A stretch of 64,000 nt of DNA from Paraburkholderia tuberum STM678 (GCF_902833905.1 NZ_CADFGP010000017.1:1-64000), one strand, 5' to 3'; positions 34,098 through 43,036 are shown, numbered from the stretch's first letter. The notes: generated from the sequence alone by a model not told the origin. Numbers and translations are program-made.

Positions 34098-34145
34098 TCC
34101 GGCCACTCACGCGCCTCGCGCCCACTCAAACACTACGGAATTCAT

Positions 34146-34655
34146 ATGGAAATCGGACAATACCAACCGAATCTCGACGGCGACGGACTGCGCATCGGCA
34201 TCGTCCAGGCGCGCTTTAACGAACCCGTCTGCAACGGCCTCGCCGACTCCTGCATCGAAGAACTCGAACGCCTCGGCGTGACCGGCGAAGACGTGCTGCT
34301 CGTCACGGTGCCGGGCGCGCTGGAAATCCCGCTCGCGCTGCAAAAGCTCGCGGAAAGTGCGCAATTCGACGCGCTGATCGCGCTCGGCGCGGTGATCCGC
34401 GGCGAGACCTACCACTTCGAGCTGGTTTCGAACGAAAGCGGCGCGGGCATCACGCGCATCGGCCTCGACTTCGGCATTCCGGTCGCGAACGCGGTGCTGA
34501 CCACCGAGAACGACGAGCAAGCCGTCGCGCGCATGACCGAGAAGGGTCGCGACGCCGCGCGCGTGGCTGTCGAAATGGCGAACCTCGCGGTCGCGCTCGA
34601 GCAACTCGGCGGCGATGACGAAGATGAAGACGAAGACGACGAGGAAGAGGCATGA
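34146..34655 (+). CDS. ribH: 6,7-dimethyl-8-ribityllumazine synthase
   Basis: 169 residues. VQARFNEPVCNGL, VPGALEIPLALQ, ALGAVIRGETYHFELVSNES (with the catalytic His) and GIPVANAVLTTEN are the family blocks. It condenses the RibB and RibD products and assembles as an icosahedral or pentameric shell. It ends in a run of Asp and Glu (about the last 15 residues), an acidic tail common in Burkholderia. The nusB ATG overlaps its stop (ATGA). Confidence 0.95.
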   Translation: MEIGQYQPNLDGDGLRIGIVQARFNEPVCNGLADSCIEELERLGVTGEDVLLVTVPGALEIPLALQKLAESAQFDALIALGAVIRGETYHFELVSNESGAGITRIGLDFGIPVANAVLTTENDEQAVARMTEKGRDAARVAVEMANLAVALEQLGGDDEDEDEDDEEEA

Positions 34656-35086
34656 AGAGCGCACGCCGACGCTCCCGCGAACTGGCCACGCAGGGGCTTT
34701 ACCAGTGGCTGCTGTCGGGCTCGCCCGGCGGTGAGATCGACGCGCAACTACGCGGCGCGCAAGGTTACGACAAGGCCGATCACGAGCACCTGGACGCGAT
34801 CCTGCATGGCGTGATGCGCGATTCCGAAGCACTTTCCGCCGCGATCGCGCCGTGCCTCGACCGTCCGATCGATCAACTGTCGCCGGTCGAACGCGCGGTG
34901 CTGCTGGTCGCCGCGTTCGAACTGAAGAATCACGTCGACATTCCGTATCGCGTGGTCATCAACGAAGCGGTCGAGCTGACCAAGACGTTCGGCGGCTCGG
35001 ACGGCTACAAGTACGTGAACGGCGTGCTCGACAAGCTCTCGGCGCAACTGCGCGCCACCGAGACGCAGGCGGCTCGCAAGAGCTGA
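34652..35086 (+). CDS. nusB: Transcription antitermination factor NusB
   Basis: 144 residues, all-alpha. RRRSRELATQGLYQWL, DRPIDQLSPVERAVLLVAAFEL and YRVVINEAVELTKTFGGSDGYKYVNGVLDK are diagnostic. With NusE it binds boxA in ribosomal RNA leaders. It overlaps ribH by four bases, the standard ribH-nusB coupling. Confidence 0.96.
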   Translation: MKSARRRSRELATQGLYQWLLSGSPGGEIDAQLRGAQGYDKADHEHLDAILHGVMRDSEALSAAIAPCLDRPIDQLSPVERAVLLVAAFELKNHVDIPYRVVINEAVELTKTFGGSDGYKYVNGVLDKLSAQLRATETQAARKS

Positions 35087-35245
35087 GCGCGGCGCCGGTG
35101 GGGCCATGCCGCGCATCGGCTCCCTGCCACGTCGCACTGCACAGGGCGAAGCACCTCGATCGCCCGCAAGGACGGCGCTGCGCGCATCGATGAACGCATC
35201 ATTTGATGGGTAGGCGCCGTCCTGCTTCTGAACTGGACTGACCGT

Positions 35246-36442
35246 ATGAACTCCGTGACCGAACCTCTCGTGCGGCTTGCCGCGCGCGTCGATGCCATCC
35301 AGCCTTTCTACGTGATGGAACTGGCCAAGGAGGCCGTGCTGCTCGAACGCGCGGGGCGCGACATCATTCACATGGGCATCGGCGAGCCGGATTTCACGGC
35401 GCCCGAGCCGGTCATCGAGGCGGCCGCGAGCGCGCTGCGCCGCGGCGTCACGCAGTACACCAGCGCGCTCGGCGTGCACGCGCTGCGCGATGCGATTTCC
35501 GCGCATTACGCCGAGTTCTACGGCATCGACGTCGATCCGGCGCGGATCGTGGTGACCGCGGGCGCATCGGCCGCGCTCTTGCTGGCGTGCGCGGCGCTCG
35601 TCGATCGCGACGACGAAGTATTGATGCCCGACCCGTGCTATCCGTGCAACCGCCATTTCGTAATCGCCGCCGAAGGCAAGCCGGTGATGGTGCCGAGCGG
35701 GCCGGCCGAGCGCTTCCAGCTGACCGCCGCCGACGTCGAACGCCTGTGGGGCGAGCGCACCCGCGGCGTGCTGCTCGCGTCGCCGTCGAATCCGACCGGC
35801 ACGTCGATCGAGCCGGCCGAACTCGAGCGCATCGTCAAGGCCGTGCGCGCGCGCGGCGGCTTCTCGATCGTCGACGAGATCTACCAGGGCCTCAGCTACG
35901 ACGCCAAGCCGGTGTCGGCGCTGTCGTTCGGCGACGACGTGGTCACCGTCAACAGCTTCTCGAAGTACTTCAACATGACCGGCTGGCGGCTCGGCTGGCT
36001 CGTCGTGCCTCCCGCGATGGTCAGCGCGTTCGAAAAGCTCGCGCAGAACCTGTTCATCTGCGCGTCGGCGCTCGCGCAGCACGCGGCGCTCGCCTGTTTC
36101 GAGCCGGAGACGATCGCGATCTACGAAGCGCGGCGCCTCGAATTCAAGCGACGCCGCGACTTCATCGCGCCGGCGCTCGAATCGCTCGGCTTCTCCGTGC
36201 CGGTGATGCCGGACGGCGCGTTCTACGTGTACGCGGACTGCCGAGGCGTTGCGCATCCGGCGGCCGGCGACAGCGCGGCGCTCACGAAGGCGATGCTGCA
36301 CGATGCCGGGGTCGTGCTGGTGCCGGGCATGGACTTCGGCACGCACGCGCCGAAGGACTACATCCGGCTGTCGTATGCGACCGCCTATCCAAAGCTCGAA
36401 GAGGCGGTCGAGCGGCTGGCAAAGCTGTTCGGGCGGCATTGA
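35246..36442 (+). CDS. PLP-dependent aminotransferase, class I/II
   Basis: 398 residues. IIHMGIGEPDFTAPEPV, YTSALGVHALRDAIS, SPSNPTGTSI, FSIVDEIYQGLSYD and SFSKYFNMTGWRLGWLV (PLP lysine in SKYF) are class-I aminotransferase blocks, with the substrate-carboxylate Arg in YIRLSYA near the end. It is closest to alanine or aspartate-type transaminases. The exact amino acid pair cannot be told. 160 bases separate it from nusB; a terminator follows. Confidence 0.88.
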   Translation: MNSVTEPLVRLAARVDAIQPFYVMELAKEAVLLERAGRDIIHMGIGEPDFTAPEPVIEAAASALRRGVTQYTSALGVHALRDAISAHYAEFYGIDVDPARIVVTAGASAALLLACAALVDRDDEVLMPDPCYPCNRHFVIAAEGKPVMVPSGPAERFQLTAADVERLWGERTRGVLLASPSNPTGTSIEPAELERIVKAVRARGGFSIVDEIYQGLSYDAKPVSALSFGDDVVTVNSFSKYFNMTGWRLGWLVVPPAMVSAFEKLAQNLFICASALAQHAALACFEPETIAIYEARRLEFKRRRDFIAPALESLGFSVPVMPDGAFYVYADCRGVAHPAAGDSAALTKAMLHDAGVVLVPGMDFGTHAPKDYIRLSYATAYPKLEEAVERLAKLFGRH

Positions 36443-36484
36443 CGCATCGGGATTGATTCGGCAGCAACCGTGCCAGACGCAAAA

Positions 36485-36513
36485 AAGGACACCCGAGGGT
36501 GTCCTTGTTGTTT
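36485..36513 (+). terminator. Intrinsic terminator of the aminotransferase gene
   Basis: AAGGACACC (36485-36493)/GGTGTCCTT (36498-36506) with a CGAG loop, then GTTGTTTT. A-rich upstream bases let it also serve the gene ending at 36538 on the minus strand. Confidence 0.75.
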
Positions 36514-36537
36514 TCATGCGGCACGGCAACGTCTAAC

Positions 36538-37752
36538 TCAAGCCCCCAGCTCCGAGGCCGACGCCACGTGGCGCGTCGTCGAATTGGCGCTCGCGTCGTC
36601 CTGATCGGCCGGCTGCGTATGCACCGCCGGCGTCGCCTGGCTCAGCGCGTGACCGCCTTGCAGCGTCACCTGAACGCGCTTGCCGTTGCCACCACTCGTC
36701 GCCGCGGCTGGCGACGGCGTGGCCGACGCGGTCAGCACCGGAGCTTGCGGCGCATTGATCGGCACCTTACGGCCGCGCGCGACGTCGCGCAGACGACCGC
36801 GCTCGGCCATCACCTTCGCGCCGTACCCGCCGTCATCCGGCGTGGTGGAGCCGACGTACAGACGCAGGCCGCCCGGCAGCGAGCCGCCACGCGCGATGCA
36901 ATCCTTCAGCACGAGCGCGCCGACCTTGATGTTCGCGAGCGGTTGGAGCGCCGCGCTTTGGCCGCCGAAATACTGGAATTTGTCCGAATGCACCTTCGAC
37001 ATCACCTGCATCAGGCCCTGCGCGCCGACGCCGCTCTCGGCGTACGGATTGAAGCCCGATTCGATCGCCATCACTGACAGCAGCAGCAGCGGATCGAGGC
37101 CGACTTCGCGGCCGGTGTCGAACGCGGCTTTTACGAGCTCGCCGACGGGCTCCTGAGCGACGCGATAACGCCGCGCGAGGTACGACGCGACCAGGTCCTG
37201 CTCGTGGCTCGACACGAGCACGCGGTCATCGCGTGCATCGGCGGACACGCGCTGCTGCGGAATCAGACGTGCGAGCGCGCTGACGCCCTGCATCGTGCGC
37301 GGATCGAGGCCGTTGAGCGCGGCGGCGCTCGTGCCCGACGTGCCGGCGCCGTCGAACGCGCCGTCGAAGCCGGTGGTGGCCGCGGTGAGGGTCATGCTGC
37401 CGTCGTTCGAGCCATCGGTGGGACTCGGCGTGGTCAGCATGTTCGGCGAATTGGCCGACAGCGGTTCGTCGGAGGATGCGTCGGCGTTTCTGGTCGGTCC
37501 GATGGCGGGCAGCGGATTGCCTTGCAGCAGGCGGGCGGGGCCCGCTTGCACGGCGGCGGAAATGACCGGCATCAGACGCGCGGCGAGCGCGCCGCGCCAG
37601 GTCGGCATCAGCCACAGTGCGAGAGCCAGCACCACGGCGATCCCGCCGACAATGCTGAATAGGTGATGACTCAGTCGCGTCCCGCTGCGCAGCGCACCGC
37701 GCACAATCTGCGCAATACGCTCATCGGGACGCCACGATAACCAGGCGTTCAT
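36538..37752 (-). CDS. Membrane-anchored lytic transglycosylase (SLT domain)
   Basis: 404 residues. One membrane segment (about 33-50, LFSIVGGIAVVLALALWLMP) leaves the rest in the periplasm. A low-complexity Ser/Thr/Asn linker (about 85-150) precedes an SLT domain (about 205-310) with the catalytic glutamate in MAIESGFNPYAESGVGAQGLMQV and LANIKVGALVLKDC. It cleaves murein glycan strands. The Ala/Ser/Thr-rich C-terminus (about 330-404) has no known fold. GGGAG lies before the ATG. The leader upstream is unusually structured. Confidence 0.85.
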   Translation of the reverse strand: MNAWLSWRPDERIAQIVRGALRSGTRLSHHLFSIVGGIAVVLALALWLMPTWRGALAARLMPVISAAVQAGPARLLQGNPLPAIGPTRNADASSDEPLSANSPNMLTTPSPTDGSNDGSMTLTAATTGFDGAFDGAGTSGTSAAALNGLDPRTMQGVSALARLIPQQRVSADARDDRVLVSSHEQDLVASYLARRYRVAQEPVGELVKAAFDTGREVGLDPLLLLSVMAIESGFNPYAESGVGAQGLMQVMSKVHSDKFQYFGGQSAALQPLANIKVGALVLKDCIARGGSLPGGLRLYVGSTTPDDGGYGAKVMAERGRLRDVARGRKVPINAPQAPVLTASATPSPAAATSGGNGKRVQVTLQGGHALSQATPAVHTQPADQDDASANSTTRHVASASELGA

Positions 37753-37890
37753 TCAGATCTCCCATCTTGCATGATCCGCGAACTCCGCCGGGACAAATCA
37801 GGCGGTACGGCGCGCTCGCAGAGTCAAGACATCGCGTGCTCTCTGGTTGGGCAGCAGCGACGTCGGGAAAACGGCAACATATACCGTTTT

Positions 37891-37946
37891 GGGAGCCATC
37901 TCAAAAACAGCCCACACATACTCGATGTGTATCGGGCTTGGCTCCC
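37891..37946 (-). promoter_or_regulatory. Large nested stem-loop in the transglycosylase leader
   Basis: Outer stem GGGAGCCA (37891-37898)/TGGCTCCC (37939-37946) encloses an inner stem AGCCC-ACACAT (37909-37919)/ATGTGT-GGGCT (37925-37938) with a three-base bulge. It lies in the 5' region of the transglycosylase, downstream of the terminator-like hairpin. Function inferred only from structure. Confidence 0.5.
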
Positions 37947-37951
37947 ACGCG

Positions 37952-37977
37952 AAAAACCAGCGTTGGTGGACGCTGGT
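37952..37977 (-). terminator. Terminator-like hairpin upstream of the transglycosylase gene
   Basis: On the minus strand ACCAGCGT (37977-37970)/ACGCTGGT (37963-37956), loop of six, runs straight into TTTTT. It would stop transcripts from the promoter at 38092-38120 after about 134 bases, so it ends a small RNA or acts as an attenuator. Confidence 0.6.
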
Positions 37978-38085
37978 GAGGGACTTCAATAATGCCGTTC
38001 TACCCTGCAGGGAAGCAAAACGGTGACGCGTTGCGTCTGAGGACCGGGGGCGACGGTAAAAAGGTTAACGCCCTGCAACCAATGT
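37978..38085 (-). ncRNA. Candidate small RNA or attenuator leader
   Basis: From the predicted start near 38085 the minus strand contains a hairpin with a CCCTGCAGGG core inside CCGTT...AACGG (about 37994-38023) and then the terminator hairpin at 37952-37977. No open frame of believable composition is inside. It would give an RNA of about 134 bases including the terminator. Confidence 0.45.
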
Positions 38086-38091
38086 GGACGG

Positions 38092-38120
38092 ATTCTATGC
38101 ACGGTTTTATAGATCGTCAA
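38092..38120 (-). promoter_or_regulatory. Strong sigma-70-like promoter
   Basis: TTGACG (38120-38115) and TAGAAT (38097-38092) on the minus strand, separated by exactly 17 bases. It faces the terminator-like hairpin and the transglycosylase gene. Confidence 0.6.
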
Positions 38121-38367
38121 CACTATAGAATATAAGAATGATAACTTTTCGTAATTATGAACAGTGTTCAGTCACCCGAGAACCGCGCTCAATGCGCGTT
38201 TCGGGCGATCCGACCCTGGCTGTTTGGACTAGACCATTTGGTCGATCTACGTGCGGCGGCTAACGCAGGTAAAATCGACAATCGTTTTTTGCGTCAGATA
38301 GGTACCAACGCCGTTCCTCCTGCCTCCCCGTCCTATGCGCCGTGCATGCGGCCCTGAACCGTCACAG

Positions 38368-39942
38368 ATGAAATACAAAGACTTACGCGATTTCATCGGC
38401 CGCCTCGAGGCGATCGGTGAATTGCGCCGAATTTCGCGAAAAGTGTCGCCGAATCTCGAAATGACCGAACTTTGCGACCGTGTGCTCCGCGCGGGCGGCC
38501 CGGCTCTGTTGTTCGAGAACACCGAGCGGCACGCGTGCCCGGTGCTCGGCAATCTGTTCGGCACGCCGCGCCGCGTCGCGCTTGGCATGGGCATCGATGC
38601 CGAAGCGGGCGCGGGCGACCAGGCGGCGCTCGAATCGCTGCGCGATGTCGGTCGGCTACTCTCCGCGTTGAAGGAACCCGAGCCGCCGAAAGGGCTCAAG
38701 GACGCCGGCAAGCTGCTGTCGCTAGCGAAGGCCGTGTGGGACATGGCGCCGAAGACGGTCAACGCACCGCCCTGCCAGGAAATCGTCTGGGAAGGCAATG
38801 ACGTCGACCTTGCCAAATTGCCCATTCAGACCTGCTGGCCCGGCGATGCCGGGCCGTTGATCACCTGGGGTCTGACTGTCACGAAGGGGCCGAACAAGAG
38901 TCGACAAAACCTGGGTATCTATCGCCAGCAACTGATCGGGCGTAACAAGCTGATCATGCGCTGGCTGGCGCATCGCGGCGGCGCGCTCGATTTTCGTGAG
39001 TTCGCGCTTAAAAATCCCGGCAAGCCGTATCCGGTGGCCGTCGTGCTCGGAGCGGACCCGGCGACGATTCTCGGCGCCGTCACGCCGGTACCCGACACGC
39101 TGTCCGAATACCAGTTCGCCGGCCTGCTGCGCGGCGGGCGCACCGAGCTCGCGAAATGCGTCACACCGGGCGTCGACGGTCTGCAGGTCCCCGCGCGCGC
39201 CGAGATCGTGCTCGAGGGCTTCATCTATCCGCAGGAAGGCGCGCCCTCGCCCGCCCCGGCCGGCGCACCGCCGCGTCCGTCGAAGGGTGCGTCGGCCACG
39301 TACGAACACGCGCTCGAAGGCCCGTATGGCGATCACACCGGCTACTACAACGAACAGGAGTGGTTCCCGGTCTTCACGGTCGAGCGCATCACGATGCGCC
39401 GCGACGCGATCTATCACTCCACCTACACCGGCAGACCGCCCGACGAGCCGGCGGTGCTCGGCGTCGCGCTGAACGAAGTGTTCGTACCGCTGCTGCAGAA
39501 GCAGTTCACCGAGATCACGGACTTCTATCTGCCGCCCGAAGGCTGCAGTTACCGCATGGCGATCGTGCAAATCAAGAAGAGCTACCCCGGCCACGCGAAA
39601 CGCGTGATGTTCGGCGTGTGGAGCTTCCTGCGGCAGTTCATGTATACGAAGTTCATCGTCGTCGTCGATGAGGACGTCAATATCCGGGACTGGAAGGAAG
39701 TGATCTGGGCGATCACCACGCGAGTGGACCCGACGCGCGACACGGTGCTCGTCGACCGCACGCCGATCGACTATCTCGATTTCGCGTCGCCGGTAGCCGG
39801 CCTCGGCTCGAAGATGGGGCTCGACGCAACCAACAAGTGGCCGGGCGAAACCGACCGCGAATGGGGCCGCCCGATCGTGATGGACGACGCGGTCAAACAG
39901 CGTATCGATAGCTTGTGGAACGAGTTGGGCCTCGACCTGTAA
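38368..39942 (+). CDS. ubiD: UbiD family decarboxylase (4-hydroxy-3-polyprenylbenzoate decarboxylase)
   Basis: 524 residues from ATG 38368 (MKYKDLRDFIGRLE is the usual start). NLGIYRQQLIGRNKLIMRWLAHRGGALD binds prenylated FMN and metal, and the E-x-x-x-R-E-type region ends in ERITMRRDAIYHSTYTGRPPDEPAVLG. A proline/alanine insertion (SPAPAGAPPRPSKGASA, about 302-318) in the middle is typical of Burkholderiaceae UbiD. It acts in ubiquinone synthesis with a UbiX partner not present here. Confidence 0.94.
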   Translation: MKYKDLRDFIGRLEAIGELRRISRKVSPNLEMTELCDRVLRAGGPALLFENTERHACPVLGNLFGTPRRVALGMGIDAEAGAGDQAALESLRDVGRLLSALKEPEPPKGLKDAGKLLSLAKAVWDMAPKTVNAPPCQEIVWEGNDVDLAKLPIQTCWPGDAGPLITWGLTVTKGPNKSRQNLGIYRQQLIGRNKLIMRWLAHRGGALDFREFALKNPGKPYPVAVVLGADPATILGAVTPVPDTLSEYQFAGLLRGGRTELAKCVTPGVDGLQVPARAEIVLEGFIYPQEGAPSPAPAGAPPRPSKGASATYEHALEGPYGDHTGYYNEQEWFPVFTVERITMRRDAIYHSTYTGRPPDEPAVLGVALNEVFVPLLQKQFTEITDFYLPPEGCSYRMAIVQIKKSYPGHAKRVMFGVWSFLRQFMYTKFIVVVDEDVNIRDWKEVIWAITTRVDPTRDTVLVDRTPIDYLDFASPVAGLGSKMGLDATNKWPGETDREWGRPIVMDDAVKQRIDSLWNELGLDL

Positions 39943-39988
39943 CGCGCGCGGGACAACACAATCAATAACGGATGGAGCGCTCGCGCGG

Positions 39989-40669
39989 ATGCACGCTTTT
40001 TCAATGATGTCGGACGGCTTTTTTCTGTCCTTGTCGCTGTGCCTCGATATCGGTCTCGTCAACGTCGCGATCATTTCGCTGACGCTGTCGCACGGCTTTC
40101 GGCCGGGCTTCTGGCTCGGCCTCGGCTCGTGCGTCGGCGATCTCATTTACGCGACGCTCGCGCTCGCGGGCATGGCCGCGCTGCTGCAGTTCGAATCGGT
40201 GCGCTGGGTCGTATGGATCGGCGGCGCGGCGATCCTCCTGTTTCTCACCTGGAAGATGGCGCGTGAAGCGATGTTCCCGGCCGCGGCGCAAGCTGTTGCC
40301 GGCGAAGGCGACGCGGCTGCGCCGCATCAGTCGGCATGGCGCGGGTTTCTGCGCGGCGTGCTGCTCGCGGTGTCGTCGCCGTCGGCGATCCTGTGGTTCG
40401 CAGCGGTCGGCGGCGCGCTGATCGCGAAGGCCGGCGCAACGAGCCCGACAACCGCGCTGATCTTCCTCGGCGGATTCTTTCTGGGCGGCCTGTGCTGGAC
40501 GCTTTTCATCTGCGGGCTCGGCAGCCACGGACGCAAGCGCGCGGGCGCCGGTCTGCTGCGCGCGTGTCACGTTCTGTCGGCGCTGCTGTTCGCCTATTTC
40601 TCGTACAGCGTGATCGTCAACGGGTATCGCGATCTGATCGTGCAGAGCACCGCGCAAGTGGCAAGCTGA
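39989..40669 (+). CDS. LysE family amino-acid exporter
   Basis: 226 residues with six hydrophobic segments, a size typical of LysE/RhtB exporters. The family signature region (SLCLDIGLVNVAIISLTLSHGFRPGFWLGLGSCVGDLIY) shows the GxxxG-containing helix 1-2. A terminator follows at 40684. Substrate unknown. Single gene behind ubiD after 46 bases; cotranscription possible. Confidence 0.82.
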   Translation: MHAFSMMSDGFFLSLSLCLDIGLVNVAIISLTLSHGFRPGFWLGLGSCVGDLIYATLALAGMAALLQFESVRWVVWIGGAAILLFLTWKMAREAMFPAAAQAVAGEGDAAAPHQSAWRGFLRGVLLAVSSPSAILWFAAVGGALIAKAGATSPTTALIFLGGFFLGGLCWTLFICGLGSHGRKRAGAGLLRACHVLSALLFAYFSYSVIVNGYRDLIVQSTAQVAS

Positions 40670-40683
40670 AGCGGCTCGCGAAC

Positions 40684-40716
40684 AAAAAAAGGCTCGCATC
40701 GGCGAGCCGTTTTTCT
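40684..40716 (+). terminator. Bidirectional terminator between the LysE-type and dehydratase genes
   Basis: GGCTCGC (40691-40697)/GCGAGCC (40702-40708) flanked by seven A and five T; serves the converging genes on both strands. Confidence 0.85.
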
Positions 40717-40739
40717 TCATGCGACTCGACGTGAGCCGC

Positions 40740-41705
40740 TCATGCGAGGTACTGCGCGAGCTTCGGCAGATCGACATTGCCACCGCTCACCACCACGCCG
40801 ACGCGCTTGCCCTTCACCGGCACGACGCCGTTCAGCACCGCCGCCGCCGCGAGACAACCAGTCGGTTCGACGACGATCTTCATGCGCTGCGCGAAAAAGC
40901 GCATCGTCTCGATCAGTTGCGCATCGCTGACCGTTTCGATTCGCGCGACCAACTGGCGGATGACCGCGAACGTATAGTGGCCCAGATGCGTCGAGGCGGC
41001 GCCATCGGCAATCGTGCGCGGCGCGTCGATATGAACGATCTCGCCGCGTGCGAGCGACTGCTGGCCGTCGTTGCCCGCCTCGGGCTCGATGCCGATCACC
41101 GTGCAGGCCGGGCTCAGCGCGGCCGCCGACAATGCGCTGCCGCTGATCAACCCGCCACCGCCGAGGCACACGAACAACATGTCGAGCGGGCCGGTTTCGT
41201 CGATCAGTTCTTTGACCGCGGTGCCCTGGCCGGCGATCACGTGCGGATGATCGTACGGCGGGATCAGCGTCATGCCGCGCTCTTCGGCGAGCCGGCGGCC
41301 GATTTCCTCGCGATTTTCCTTGTAGCGGTCGTAGCTGATCACTTCGCCGCCGTAGCCTTTGGTCGCGGCGACCTTGGCCTCGGGTGCGTCGTGCGGCATC
41401 ACGATCGTCGCGTGAATGCCGGCGAGGCGCGCCGACAGCGCGATCGCCTGCGCGTGATTGCCCGACGAATAGGTCAGCACGCCCGCCTTGCGCTGCTCCG
41501 CATCGAAATGCGAAATCGCGTTGTACGCGCCGCGGAACTTGAACGCGCCCATGCGCTGGAAGTTTTCGCACTTGAAGAACACCGACGCGCCAGTGCGCTC
41601 GTCGAATGTGCTCGACGTCAGAACGGGGGTGCGGTGCGCGACGCCTTCGAGACGCGCGGCGGCGTCGAGGACGTCATCGAAGGTGGGAGCGGGAAGCGCT
41701 TGCAT
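40740..41705 (-). CDS. Threonine/serine dehydratase-like PLP enzyme
   Basis: 321 residues from ATG 41705 behind GGAGAG. FFKCENFQRMGAFKFRGAYNAI holds the PLP lysine, YSSGNHAQAIALSARL the substrate loop, CLGGGGLISG the phosphate-binding glycine loop. No C-terminal ACT domain, so it is a catabolic, not biosynthetic, type. Relatives act as threonine/serine dehydratase, serine racemase or threo-3-hydroxyaspartate ammonia-lyase; sequence alone does not decide. Confidence 0.88.
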   Translation of the reverse strand: MQALPAPTFDDVLDAAARLEGVAHRTPVLTSSTFDERTGASVFFKCENFQRMGAFKFRGAYNAISHFDAEQRKAGVLTYSSGNHAQAIALSARLAGIHATIVMPHDAPEAKVAATKGYGGEVISYDRYKENREEIGRRLAEERGMTLIPPYDHPHVIAGQGTAVKELIDETGPLDMLFVCLGGGGLISGSALSAAALSPACTVIGIEPEAGNDGQQSLARGEIVHIDAPRTIADGAASTHLGHYTFAVIRQLVARIETVSDAQLIETMRFFAQRMKIVVEPTGCLAAAAVLNGVVPVKGKRVGVVVSGGNVDLPKLAQYLA

Positions 41706-41911
41706 CGGCGAAACTCTCCTGGGGCGGTGGCGAAGCAGCCATTCTCCCAGCTTCCTCGATGCTTTGGAACGGCGCTCGCGCGAGCGCGCGACATCAGCCA
41801 GGAACGCTGCGGAAAGCAAAAAACAGCGACACAAAAAGAAACGACGTAACCCGGCACAAGCCGGCGTTACGCCGTCGACGTTCCCACGCGCGTCAGGCCC
41901 GCCCGCCCTTC

Positions 41912-42214
41912 TTAATGACGATAGTACGAGTGCCCGTAGCCGCGATAGTAGCCGTGGTAGTAGCCACGATAGTAAGGGCGGCCATAGCCGTAATAGCCTC
42001 CGACCACCACCGGAGCCGGCGCGAACACAACCGGCGGCGCGTACACCGGCGCAGGCGGCGGGGCGTAATAGACAGGCGGCGGCGCCGCATAGACCGGATA
42101 GGCCGGCGCGATCGGCACCCCAAGGCCGATACCGACGGAAACACCTGCCTCAGCGGTCCCGGCAAGTCCCAAGCCGAGTGCGGCTGCAACGACAAACGGA
42201 ACGATCTTTTTCAC
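41912..42214 (-). CDS. Secreted Pro/Tyr/Gly-rich small protein (100 aa)
   Basis: Starts with GTG at 42214 behind AGGAGAAT. A signal peptide (VKKIVPFVVAAALGLGLAG, cleavage after TAEA) is followed by a low-complexity mature part: PPPVYYAPPPAPVYAPPVV, then Gly/Tyr/Arg/His repeats (GYYGYGRPYYRGYYHGYYRGYGHSYYRH is described here only as its last 28 residues' type). Similar short secreted proteins are common in Burkholderia; function unknown, perhaps envelope or metal binding through the His/Tyr tail. Confidence 0.75.
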   Translation of the reverse strand: MKKIVPFVVAAALGLGLAGTAEAGVSVGIGLGVPIAPAYPVYAAPPPVYYAPPPAPVYAPPVVFAPAPVVVGGYYGYGRPYYRGYYHGYYRGYGHSYYRH

Positions 42215-42542
42215 TTCTATTCTCCTAGCGCGGCCTGCCAAGGTCGCCGACTGCGCATGCCTCGCATGCTGCGAAATCAATGTATCTAAAAAGCCCCGGC
42301 CGAACTGTTCGCATTTGTTGCAAATTGCAAGGGCGAGCCGAAGCGTTTTGCCGAGCGCGGCGCGAGCGCGCCTACGCGCCGCCGCGACCTGAGCGAAATC
42401 AGCCGGGAATCAAGGGGTTGCACGCGGGCGACGGGCCGCGCGTCACAGGTCTGATCGAGCGCGGGGGTTTGAGTTCGCGCATCGGTAATCTTTAATTACA
42501 AATTCGCTTCAATCCTGACAGCCGGAAGAAAATTCCCAACAA
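42215..42542. other. Intergenic region upstream of the secreted small protein
   Basis: No gene seen. It should contain the minus-strand promoter of the secreted protein. Short frames on the plus strand are arginine-rich shadows. Confidence 0.4.
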
Positions 42543-42579
42543 AAAATGCCCGGCTCAATTGCTCGAGGCCGGGCATTTT
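42543..42579 (-). terminator. Bidirectional terminator of the 53-residue gene
   Basis: AAAATGCCCGGC (42543-42554)/GCCGGGCATTTT (42568-42579), a perfect long stem with A and T flanks, 23 bases past the stop of the small gene. Confidence 0.85.
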
Positions 42580-42601
42580 GTCACCTGCGAAGACCGCGCG
42601 A

Positions 42602-42763
42602 CTAGCCGACCTTCACGTACACGAATTCGCGGGACACGTTGGGCGGCACGTATGCGCCGCTGATCCGCACGCGCGGCGTAAGGCGTTTTTTCTGATCCCA
42701 CCAGCGACGGCGCTGGGCGCGCGTCAGGAACCGCAAGTGCTTTCGGTAAGAAAAAATACTCAT
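42602..42763 (-). CDS. Small basic protein (53 aa)
   Basis: ATG at 42763, stop TAG at 42604-42602. GGGAGGG lies five bases upstream, an ideal ribosome binding site, and a strong terminator follows, so this is a complete one-gene unit. The product starts MSIFSYRKHLRFLTRAQRRR, then WWDQKKRLTP and ends EFVYVKVG; it is strongly basic with Trp-Trp in the middle. No family recognised. Confidence 0.65.
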   Translation of the reverse strand: MSIFSYRKHLRFLTRAQRRRWWDQKKRLTPRVRISGAYVPPNVSREFVYVKVG

Positions 42764-43036
42764 CTCGACCCTCCCGAATTTCTGACTGCGAACGAAGTAC
42801 GGAAAATACGACCGCCAAAACCGGCTCGTCGACCACTGTTCCTGTCACGATTGTGAACAGTTTTCACAACCGTGGGCGTCACGCCACCCGATGACCGAAC
42901 GTTGGCGCCATATCGCCCGCAAACTTATCCGACGACCGCTGTCGAACCGTGCAAGGGGCCGGATCGCGGCCGCGCTTCGCCGGATGCGAGATACTGCTGC
43001 TTTCCCGTTCACACGATCCGTCTGGAGCAGGTGACC

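Larger units (their letters stand above)
37753..38367. other. 615-base intergenic region between the transglycosylase and ubiD genes
   Basis: It holds the promoter, hairpins and terminator listed separately on the minus strand, plus an AT-rich patch (38100-38160) that probably contains the ubiD promoter. No protein-coding frame is convincing. Confidence 0.55.
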
